DNA of 64,000 bases from Allohahella sp002354735 (GTDB lineage: Bacteria > Pseudomonadota > Gammaproteobacteria > Pseudomonadales > Oleiphilaceae), in contig NZ_CP172312.1 of the NCBI RefSeq assembly GCF_047946665.1, forward strand, positions 4,278,001 to 4,342,000. The letters are read 5' to 3'. The notes below the pieces were generated by a model. That model saw only the letters and a program-made list of their open reading frames with translations. It had not been told where the DNA came from and searched no databases. Positions 38,774 to 45,755 of this stretch are shown piece after piece (the first letter of the stretch is position 1; each line of letters begins with the position of its first letter). The position numbers and the translations under genes are program-made.

Positions 38774-38895
38774 TTACGTAGTCGCTCATCAATCTTGAAC
38801 TCAAGTTCCACCGCACCAGCCACGATGTTTGCAAATTCGCCGTGCGCTGGGTAGGCCGACGATCCCCCAGGCTTCTGACTGGGCGGGTCATCCAC
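38770..38895 (-). CDS. Possible 41-residue peptide coupled to the oxidoreductase
   Basis: A GTG at 38895 sits four bases after GAGGAGG and opens a 41-codon frame ending in FKIDERLRK; its TGA overlaps the ATG of the MDR gene. Part of the peptide (EFANIVAGAVELEFKID) looks like folded protein rather than random sequence. It overlaps the antitoxin relic in another frame. It may be a real leader peptide or a surviving fragment of a lost gene. Confidence 0.35.
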   Translation of the reverse strand: MDDPPSQKPGGSSAYPAHGEFANIVAGAVELEFKIDERLRK

Positions 38896-39110
38896 CTCAC
38901 CTCCTCGGTGGTATAGCCTTCAAACAAGGTCGTAGCCGCTGAGAGCTGTTGAGCAAAACGATAAACTCGATCACTCTCGTCACGGGTAAAAACGCCACTC
39001 TTCATTCGCCGGCTTAGAGTGGTCGGCGCCAACGCCAAAGCTTCGCTGATCTAGGCTTTGGGGTATGCCGCTTGAAGTCCAGATATCTGCAGTGGGCATC
39101 CATGAAAACC
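38840..39110 (-). pseudogene. Decayed Xre/MbcA/ParS-type antitoxin (DUF2384)
   Basis: Minus-strand frame with SEALALAPTTLSRRM, TRDESDRVYRFAQQL, EEVRWMTRPVRSLGDRRP: the helix-turn-helix and the RLxRLxxxL / W(L/M)xxPxxxLGxxxP signatures of DUF2384 antitoxins. A TAG stop (39053-39051) interrupts it just before SEALALAP; the same frame continues upstream (GLQAAYPKA). The C-terminal end after RRP does not match the family, suggesting a further frameshift. No RES-domain toxin is next to it. Confidence 0.6.
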
Positions 39111-39169
39111 ATCGAGTCGCCGTTTGATAGATTGATAATATACTAAGCGTGAACAATTGGAGATAGATC

Positions 39170-39502
39170 ATGTCTTGGATAAGGTTCGGAAAGATAGCTC
39201 TGGTGCTGCTGGCGATGGGCACTGCCGCAGGAGTCCATGCGGATACCATCTGGATCGATGTCCGCAGTCCGCTCGAGCACTCGATCGACAGCATAGATCA
39301 GGACGCGTTCATACCGCATGACCGCATTGTCGAGGACGTGAGTAAGACGTTCCCGGACAAAGATGCCGATATTCGTCTGTACTGCCTGAGTGGTGGCAGG
39401 GCAGAGAGAGCGAAGTCGGCTCTGGAGGCCGCCGGCTATACCAACGTCAGCAATGTTGGTGGTATTGAGGATGCCCGGCGGGTAAGGGGGTTGGAACAGT
39501 GA
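39170..39502 (+). CDS. pspE: Periplasmic rhodanese (PspE-like thiosulfate sulfurtransferase)
   Basis: A 110-residue single rhodanese domain behind a signal peptide (IALVLLAMGTAAGVHA). Active-site loop YCLSGGRAERA supplies the catalytic cysteine. PspE transfers sulfane sulfur in the periplasm. Its AGYTNVSNVGG matches AGYTNVSNLLGG of rhodanese 2 in the MBL protein at 36415-37776, so the two may share ancestry. Good ribosome site (GGAGA) before the ATG. Convergent with the SNF2 gene. Confidence 0.88.
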   Translation: MSWIRFGKIALVLLAMGTAAGVHADTIWIDVRSPLEHSIDSIDQDAFIPHDRIVEDVSKTFPDKDADIRLYCLSGGRAERAKSALEAAGYTNVSNVGGIEDARRVRGLEQ

Positions 39503-39542
39503 TTTCCTGACCGCGACTACATGCAAGTGATGGCAGCATCGC

Positions 39543-42269
39543 CTAGCTGAACAATTCTGCCAGATCCCCCTCATCGAACCCGTAGCCCATCCCCCCAGCA
39601 TTATCATAAACGCTCTCAGCCAGCGCACGCTTTCGTTCCTGTAGGCCAAGCATCTTCTCCTCGACGCTGTCCTCCACAATGAGGCGGTAGACGAAAACCG
39701 GCTTGTCCTGGCCGATCCGATAGGCGCGGTCAGTGGCCTGGTCCTCGACGGCGGGGTTCCACCAGGGATCAAAGTGGATCACGGTGTCGGCTGCAGTCAG
39801 GTTGAGTCCGGTACCACCCGCCTTGAGGCTGATCAGGAAGACGGGCACTTCTTCATTCTGAAAACGCTGGAGGGGTGTTGCCCGGTCACGGGTGGCGCCG
39901 GTGAGTTTGACGAAGTCGATGCCGGCGGTCTGCAGGGCGCTTTCGATGCGAGATAACATACTGGTGAACTGCGAGAAAATCAGCACGCGTCGGCCTTCCT
40001 CCAGCAGTTCCGGGAGCAGGCTTTGTAGCAGTTCCAGCTTGGCGCTTTCATTGATCTGCTGCGCCGCCGGCAGCTTTAGCAGGCCAGGGTCGCAGCAGAT
40101 CTGGCGCAGTTTAAGCAGCGCATCCAGTACCTCGATCTGGCTGCGTTTCAGGCCCTTGCTCGCAATGAGTCTGCGGACCTTTTTCTCCATCGTGACCCTA
40201 ACCGTCTCGTAGAGATCGCGCTGTTTCGTCTTGAATACGGCGCGCTTGATCATGGTGGTCTTGGCCGGGAGTTCAGTGGCGACCTCCGCCTTGGTGCGAC
40301 GCAGCATGAAGGGCGCTATCCGCGCGTGCAGCGCGCGCTGACGGCGGGCATCGCCATGCTGTTCAATAGGCTTTCTGAAGTGGCGGTTGAAATGTATTCG
40401 CTCGCGAAGCAGTCCGGGGTTCAGGAAGTGGAACTGAGACCAGAGTTCGCCGAGATGGTTTTCCAGCGGTGTGCCGGTCAGACACAGGCGCTGTGATGCC
40501 CTGAACCGGCAGAGCAGCTGTGTGACCTTCGAGAGCGGATTCTTGATGTTTTGAGCTTCATCCAAAATCAGCTGCAACCATTGTAGGCTCGTCAACACTT
40601 CTGCATCACGTATAACGAGCGGATAGGTGGTGATGATCAGATCGTGCTGATTGATTGCAGCGAAATCGAGATGCCGATCTGGCCCGTGCAGCACCAGCAG
40701 TCGAAGCGTGGGCGCAAATTTCGCCGCCTCGGCGCGCCAGTTGGTAATCAGGCTGGTCGGCACGACGAGCAGCGCTGGTCTGTCGAGTCGACCAGCCGCC
40801 TGTTCGATGCACAGGTGCGCCAGTGTCTGAATTGTCTTGCCCAGGCCCATGTCGTCGGCCAGTATGCCACCACCCTCTGCCTGCCTGAGGAGCTGAAGCC
40901 AGCGCACACCCTCAGACTGATAGCCGCGCAGGGTGGCTTTGAAGCTATCAGGCAGTTCCACCTCATCGGCTAGCGCCGGCTGGCTCAGCTGGTCGATCAT
41001 CCTGCGCAGCTTTACGACACTCTCGTGGTGACGCGACTCCATTTCGAGCTCGTCCAGTAGTGCCATATCCGCCTGCTGAATGCGCACGCCGCGCTCGATA
41101 TCCGAGTTCTTCGGCTGGGTATCGAACAGCTCGTAAAGCGTACTAATCACGGTCCGAATTCGGCTGACCGGCAGATAGAGCTTGGTACCGTCTTCAACAA
41201 CCACCGGCAGCGCGCCGCCCTCAGGCAGCTGAGCCAGTGAGGCCGGCGTGTACTCATTCATCAGCCGCAGCAGGCAGGGCAGTAGCTCGTACTGTTGGCC
41301 ATTTATCTCGATGCCAATTCCGAGGAACAGGCTGCCGTCTTCGGCAGGCGAAAGGTCGTTGAACCAGGTGACGTCCTCATCCGGCACCACGATATTGGCG
41401 AAGGGGAAGTCATCGCTGTAGTGGACCTCCCAGCCCTCGGTTTCCCAACGTGGCACGACCTTGGTCATGAGCTCGATCCAGGGTTGATCCTGATGCACCA
41501 GATCGAAGACCAACCCATGGGTCAGATCGTCATCTGTGGTCGAGGCTTCGGCACTCAGGAGCGGCCTGAGTCCGACCCAGTGCAGCTCGTCCAGCCAGGC
41601 TTGTTCAGCTTTCACGTCGCGCACTACGGCAAGGCACTCGCTATCGACCACCAGCGTCTGCTCAAGGCGTTCGACATCGATGTGCTCAGGGAGCGTGTCG
41701 ACCGCAACGTCTTCGTAGCGAAATCCTGGCAGCGCGTAGCAGAACTGTTCACTCTCGAGCAGTGCATTGACCGGCTCACCAGCGTCTTTCAGCAGCTGCT
41801 TCTGCTGTTGTAGCAGGATGCGCACGCGGCCACTGCGATGCGCCTGATAGCGGCCTTTGCCGAAGCGCAAAATTGGTTGAGGTTGGGCTTCTATGCGGCG
41901 GGTAGGGCGTTGCGATGGCTTGGTTTCTCTGGCCTTGACGGGTGTGGCGCTGGCTGGCTCGGCTGTAACGGCCTCCGCCTGCTGAGCAAAAAATTCGAAG
42001 GCGACCGCCGTCACATGCTTGCAATCTCGATGCACAGGGCAGCTACATAAACCCATCACCCGGTTCTTGCCCCGTGGGTTCGTTGCAGGATTGTTGACGA
42101 AGACCGTCTGCCGATATGGCTCGCGCGTGCTCCCCTGAACGAGACCCTGAAGCTCACCGTCTTCCTGCACATGAACATCCAGCACCTTGCCACGCCTGAA
42201 CAGGTCGCGGCCCTTGTCGAGCGTCTTTTTATCGAAGGAGGTGAGGAAATTGTCGATGGTGGTGTTCAT
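39543..42269 (-). CDS. SWIM zinc-finger SNF2-family helicase
   Basis: A 908-residue protein. An N-terminal SWIM zinc finger (CSCPVHRDCKH, about 75-85), a long middle region, then an SNF2 ATPase: ILADDMGLGKTIQTLAHL (motif I), LIITTYPL, LILDEAQNIKN (motif II, DEAQ), LCLTGTPLENHLGELWS (III), and the C-terminal half with FSQFTSML, LISLKAGGTGLNLTAAD and ATDRAYRIGQ. It belongs to the bacterial HepA-like group that remodels protein-DNA or RNA polymerase complexes. The motifs are intact and the length normal. It stands alone. A DNA-repair or transcription-recycling role is possible; none is shown by context. Confidence 0.9.
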   Translation of the reverse strand: MNTTIDNFLTSFDKKTLDKGRDLFRRGKVLDVHVQEDGELQGLVQGSTREPYRQTVFVNNPATNPRGKNRVMGLCSCPVHRDCKHVTAVAFEFFAQQAEAVTAEPASATPVKARETKPSQRPTRRIEAQPQPILRFGKGRYQAHRSGRVRILLQQQKQLLKDAGEPVNALLESEQFCYALPGFRYEDVAVDTLPEHIDVERLEQTLVVDSECLAVVRDVKAEQAWLDELHWVGLRPLLSAEASTTDDDLTHGLVFDLVHQDQPWIELMTKVVPRWETEGWEVHYSDDFPFANIVVPDEDVTWFNDLSPAEDGSLFLGIGIEINGQQYELLPCLLRLMNEYTPASLAQLPEGGALPVVVEDGTKLYLPVSRIRTVISTLYELFDTQPKNSDIERGVRIQQADMALLDELEMESRHHESVVKLRRMIDQLSQPALADEVELPDSFKATLRGYQSEGVRWLQLLRQAEGGGILADDMGLGKTIQTLAHLCIEQAAGRLDRPALLVVPTSLITNWRAEAAKFAPTLRLLVLHGPDRHLDFAAINQHDLIITTYPLVIRDAEVLTSLQWLQLILDEAQNIKNPLSKVTQLLCRFRASQRLCLTGTPLENHLGELWSQFHFLNPGLLRERIHFNRHFRKPIEQHGDARRQRALHARIAPFMLRRTKAEVATELPAKTTMIKRAVFKTKQRDLYETVRVTMEKKVRRLIASKGLKRSQIEVLDALLKLRQICCDPGLLKLPAAQQINESAKLELLQSLLPELLEEGRRVLIFSQFTSMLSRIESALQTAGIDFVKLTGATRDRATPLQRFQNEEVPVFLISLKAGGTGLNLTAADTVIHFDPWWNPAVEDQATDRAYRIGQDKPVFVYRLIVEDSVEEKMLGLQERKRALAESVYDNAGGMGYGFDEGDLAELFS

Positions 42270-42461
42270 GTGGGGGATCGGGTCGGTGGGTTGGATGGCG
42301 GGGGTAGTTTACTGGGTTTGGGGGGATGTTTCAGGTCGGACGGTGGGGAGGTGGGGCGGCGCTAATACCGCCCCACCCAACCGTGTTGCCGGATGAAGAG
42401 ATGAGGGGAATTTTTGTCTTAACAATCTTGTCTGAATCTATCCAACGTGGGGTACTACCAA

Positions 42462-42860
42462 CTAACTGCTTAGAAAATCCTCACTTAACGTAAGCCCGGC
42501 ATTATCCCTTTTCGCGTACAAAGACTCGTACTGAAAAGACAATGCGAACTCGAATGGGGTCTGTTCAGACAGATGTGTCACAAATTTCCTTACATCGTTA
42601 AGGGCATTGGCTCTAGTCGGATCAACATCAAAGTACATTCGCAACCCAACTTTCCAATCAGCATCTTCAATATCCTCAGTTAAAACCGAGGTATTATCGA
42701 TGTCAGTTTTCGCAGTCACCGTTGCATTTGTGTCTGGCAGAACTGCCGTTAGCCCATGATCACTTTCGGAAAGGTCAGCACATTTCAGGCTTGTTAAAAC
42801 CGTCTTGATGTCATCAAGACTAACTCCACTAGCTACTTCTAGGTTCAAAGTCATAGACAT
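42462..42860 (-). CDS. Probable immunity protein for the CdiA-C-type toxin
   Basis: A 132-residue protein with no recognised domain: MSMTLNLEVASGVSLDDIK at the start and an acidic overall character. It begins one base after the TAA of the toxin gene, the tight arrangement of toxin-immunity pairs, and is in equally AT-rich DNA (two 60-base lines counted here are 45% and 42% G+C). A function as cognate antidote is inferred from position and small acidic form, not homology. The gap 42270-42461 to the SNF2 gene holds no gene. Confidence 0.65.
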   Translation of the reverse strand: MSMTLNLEVASGVSLDDIKTVLTSLKCADLSESDHGLTAVLPDTNATVTAKTDIDNTSVLTEDIEDADWKVGLRMYFDVDPTRANALNDVRKFVTHLSEQTPFEFALSFQYESLYAKRDNAGLTLSEDFLSS

Positions 42861-42861
42861 T

Positions 42862-44322
42862 TTAGAAACTCCTCAAAAGTACATCTTCACCATCAATCAG
42901 ATATAAATTTCTCAAGCCATCTATCGGCTTGTCTTCGAGAAATTTCAAAATGTCCGTTGCAGACAACGGTGAATCAGTAATATTCAAAACGATATCCGGA
43001 GCTTGATGCTCAACCTTATGAGACATGTTATCCCATATAGTGTTTGGATTTTTGGACTTTGGCGAGTACACATCTGCCGGTCTAGAGTTGATGTCAAGAT
43101 CTGGATTACCGCCTTTTTTTCCCGTATTTGGAAGATGCGTTACATCGAGTCCCCTGTGTGACAAGATATCAGCGGATTCATTCTGCCGGTTAAGGGAACG
43201 AACCATATCCGAGTTAGCGTTTGGATGTGGTAGCTCAGGCTCACCTTTTAACGTTCCCGGACTAACTTTCAAAAAGTCAGTGTCAGGTAGGCCTCTCTGT
43301 TCCAGCATTGTATCTATGGATTCAGAACTAGCACTAGGCTTATCAGGATTCAACCCATCAAGTGTTTTACCCTTTGCAATTCCAGTCAAATTACCTGTGG
43401 CAACTTCCGCCACTGAAGCCAAGTCTCTACCGCCTGCTTCAGCGCCGTTCTTAATTTCAGGAGCGGGTAGATCAATGCCGTCTGTTTTTCGATACATGGC
43501 TTCAGCTTGTTGCATCAAAGCAGCTGAAGCTTCAGGGTCTCTGCCTTTCAGCAACATGCTATCAACCTGAAGTTCCGTACCAACCCGGTTGGTGAGCACC
43601 TTGAGTCTGAACTCCATGTCATCGCTTGCGTCGGTAGCCATGCCTTTACCTATGCCGACTGCTGCGTCGCCAGGGCTCTCAACGATCAATGCGAGACGCT
43701 CGGTCAGGCTTCTGCCGCCGCCAAGATCTTCGTTCAGGGCGGCGAGCTGATCGAGTGGCAGAAGCTCGTTGAGGGCAGCTTTCACTGCCTGAGCTTCTGC
43801 GGGGTCTGCTTCTGCAAGCTTCTCAAGCCGAAAAGCAAGTTCGCTGGTGTCGATGTCGGCTGGACCCTGGGAGTTGCCGGTAGAGGCTTGTTCCGTCGAA
43901 GCATCCTGCACCAACTTTTCGGCAAGATTTCGCGCCGCGTCCTTGTCGATAGCTGAGTGCTCGGACCCGCCGTTACCCTTCAGTGTCGCTACGCCATTCT
44001 CAAGCTGCTCACGAGCCGTGCGAAGGTCCGCCTGGAAATTACTGAAGTCGCTGGGCGATAACTGCTGCTCTACAGCTGCTAAAACGTCGGCCGCTTTGGC
44101 GCTGTCCTTCTGCGAGAGCGCGACGACCTGGTTGGCCAGTGACGCGGTATCCAGCTGTCTCGCCTGGCCGAAAAAGCCGAGGGGCGATGTGTTCTTTTCA
44201 ATCAACTGGCTGGCAAATGCATCCGCTGACCCAGGTGCGTGGTTTCCAGCTGTTAATGACATTCCGTAATTCCCCGCGCCACTCGGGGCGGTGGTGGGAG
44301 ACGGGGGTGAAGTGATATTCAT
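42862..44322 (-). CDS. Polymorphic toxin with C-terminal CdiA-C-type nuclease domain
   Basis: A 486-residue protein. The C-terminal 110 residues contain NESADILSHRGLDVTHLPN, GGNPDLDI, RPADVYSPKSKN, and DIVLNITDSPLSATDIL, a close pattern match to the CdiA_C nuclease toxin domain of contact-dependent inhibition systems (NESADxLAxxGYxVEQxP...NPDY...D-YxP...NLxDS). The rest is unlike CdiA: no signal peptide, no hemagglutinin repeats, but a Ser/Ala-rich start and two related helical segments (about 60-95 and 160-195, of the form LAxxVxxLxxxDxxxAxxVxAAL). How it is exported is unknown. ATG at 44322 follows GGGA. The DNA shifts from about 62% G+C (line 43621) to about 43% (lines 43021 and 43261), so the tip was probably acquired separately. 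Confidence 0.75.
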   Translation of the reverse strand: MNITSPPSPTTAPSGAGNYGMSLTAGNHAPGSADAFASQLIEKNTSPLGFFGQARQLDTASLANQVVALSQKDSAKAADVLAAVEQQLSPSDFSNFQADLRTAREQLENGVATLKGNGGSEHSAIDKDAARNLAEKLVQDASTEQASTGNSQGPADIDTSELAFRLEKLAEADPAEAQAVKAALNELLPLDQLAALNEDLGGGRSLTERLALIVESPGDAAVGIGKGMATDASDDMEFRLKVLTNRVGTELQVDSMLLKGRDPEASAALMQQAEAMYRKTDGIDLPAPEIKNGAEAGGRDLASVAEVATGNLTGIAKGKTLDGLNPDKPSASSESIDTMLEQRGLPDTDFLKVSPGTLKGEPELPHPNANSDMVRSLNRQNESADILSHRGLDVTHLPNTGKKGGNPDLDINSRPADVYSPKSKNPNTIWDNMSHKVEHQAPDIVLNITDSPLSATDILKFLEDKPIDGLRNLYLIDGEDVLLRSF

Positions 44323-44421
44323 GCGAGTCTTGTCCCTTTGCAGAATTCCATGATCCGGTGTGGCCAGCACTCACAGCCTCTGGCATGGCGTCAGTTTGCC
44401 CGGAAACGGTTGTTCTGCCAG

Positions 44422-44453
44422 CTAGGGCAGACCCTAGCTAGGGTTTACCCTAG
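44422..44453. repeat. Tandem palindromes CTAGGG-N4-CCCTAG
   Basis: Two abutting perfect inverted repeats, CTAGGGCAGACCCTAG (44422-44437) and CTAGGGTTTACCCTAG (44438-44453). Between the toxin start (44322) and the ATPase start (44564), about 100 bases upstream of each. Probably a cooperative operator for a dimeric regulator; which gene it controls is not known. Confidence 0.6.
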
Positions 44454-44523
44454 GTGCTCTGCGGTGCGAACGAGTAGCTCGCCGCCGGGTTAGTTAACTA
44501 CAATTATTGTCGATTATCGCTAC

Positions 44524-44569
44524 AAGTGATAAATTATCACCAATCGTGATAAAGAGATATAAAGTGACG
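44524..44569 (+). promoter_or_regulatory. GTGATAA-palindrome leader of the ATPase gene
   Basis: Perfect palindrome GTGATAA-A-TTATCAC at 44526-44540, a third half-site GTGATAA at 44546-44552, and CGATTATCG just upstream (44511-44519). The 46-base block running into the GTG start recurs ungapped at 48238-48283 with 35 of 46 identical positions. It probably is an operator, maybe bound by the ATPase's own C-terminal winged helix. Confidence 0.55.
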
Positions 44570-45643
44570 AAAACGATCAATTGGCACTACCCACGCACGG
44601 ACACCACAGCGACCATTCTCGGCTTGCTGGAAAGTGGCTCTACTCACGCGTTGACTATTTTCGCCAAACGACGCATGGGTAAGACCGAATTACTCATTGA
44701 AGATATCTGGCCTGCCGCTGTGAAACTTGGTTTCGAAGTCCGATACGCGTCGTTCTGGTCGAATCGGAGTCAGCCGCAGAAAGCCCTTCTGGATGCCATT
44801 GGCAAAAAGACCCAGTCGATCGATGAGGTCAAGGCGCGAATCGGATTGCCAGGAAATTACCTGGAAACCACGGCGAGCGTTCGCCATCCGCAGTCTGCAG
44901 ATGACCTCGACCAGTTGAGTGCCGTGTTCAGGACGCTGCTCAAAAGCAAGAAGCCTATCCTGCTTATGCTCGATGAGATTCAGACGCTCGCAAGTGATAA
45001 TGGCGAATACGATGATTTCGTCGCAGCCCTTCGCACGATCCTCGACGTCAACAAGAATCGGATAAAGGTCATTTTCACCGGCTCATCGCAAGAAGGCCTG
45101 ATGAAGATGTTCAAACGCCAGAAGGCGCCACTATTCAATTTTTCGCATCAGTTCGAACTGCCCCAGTTAGGCGCGGCCTTTGTCAAGCATATGACCGATG
45201 CATTTCAGCAGGCCTCCGGGAGAACCTTGAACCCGAGCGCGAGTCTTCGTGTGTTCAACCGCTGCCATTATGTGCCCGCAAAGTTTCATGATTTGCTGCG
45301 TTCGATGCTGATCAATGGGCGAGTTGATATCGAGCGAGCCTTTGAAGATCACCAGTTCGAGAGCGGGGAGATCTATCAGTACCAGCAGGTATGGGAGGGT
45401 CTCCCCATTCTGAGTCAGGAGCTGCTCAAGATGATCGCCAGGGATGGGGAAGGCCTCTACCAGAGTGAGCGCCTGGATGAACTCAAATCGATCATGGGTG
45501 TGGACGAGTTGTCTACCGCCACCGTGCAGAACCATGTCGATCGTCTCCGACGCGCCTCGATCATAGAATCCTTGAGGCGGGGTCAGTACACCTTTGCCGA
45601 GGCTGCGTTTGCGGAGTTTGTGCGTGGTCGTGCTTCGAAGTGA
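44564..45643 (+). CDS. STAND-like AAA ATPase (ATPase_2 type) with winged-helix tail
   Basis: A 359-residue protein. P-loop FAKRRMGKTELL (Walker A of the GxRRxGKT type), Walker B ILLMLDEIQTLA, sensor IFTGSSQEG, and a C-terminal winged-helix-like region (TATVQNHVDRLRRASIIESL, RRGQYTFAEAAFAEFVRGR). The pattern is that of the archaeal-type ATPase_2 family, whose bacterial members often sit in accessory regions and have unknown roles. The GTG at 44564 is used (AGAG upstream); a TTG at 44507 would translate through the palindromic leader. Divergent from the toxin gene and adjacent to a leader repeat. Confidence 0.8.
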   Translation: MTKTINWHYPRTDTTATILGLLESGSTHALTIFAKRRMGKTELLIEDIWPAAVKLGFEVRYASFWSNRSQPQKALLDAIGKKTQSIDEVKARIGLPGNYLETTASVRHPQSADDLDQLSAVFRTLLKSKKPILLMLDEIQTLASDNGEYDDFVAALRTILDVNKNRIKVIFTGSSQEGLMKMFKRQKAPLFNFSHQFELPQLGAAFVKHMTDAFQQASGRTLNPSASLRVFNRCHYVPAKFHDLLRSMLINGRVDIERAFEDHQFESGEIYQYQQVWEGLPILSQELLKMIARDGEGLYQSERLDELKSIMGVDELSTATVQNHVDRLRRASIIESLRRGQYTFAEAAFAEFVRGRASK

Positions 45644-45755
45644 AGTAGCAGACCGGAGTTCGCCTGCTTTCATTTGACAATTGTTGACAGTTGACCCGGC
45701 TGATATCTGCTGGATGGATGGTATATTTATCCAGTCCTCAAACACTGGGTAAGTC

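Noticed and set aside
44422..44453. CRISPR-like repeat
   Set aside because: Only two units with four-base centres and no spacers; these are palindromes. No CRISPR array is seen anywhere in the window.
44507..44563. TTG at 44507 as the ATPase start
   Set aside because: It would translate through the palindromic leader; the GTG at 44564 has an AGAG ribosome site and matches the end of the repeated leader.
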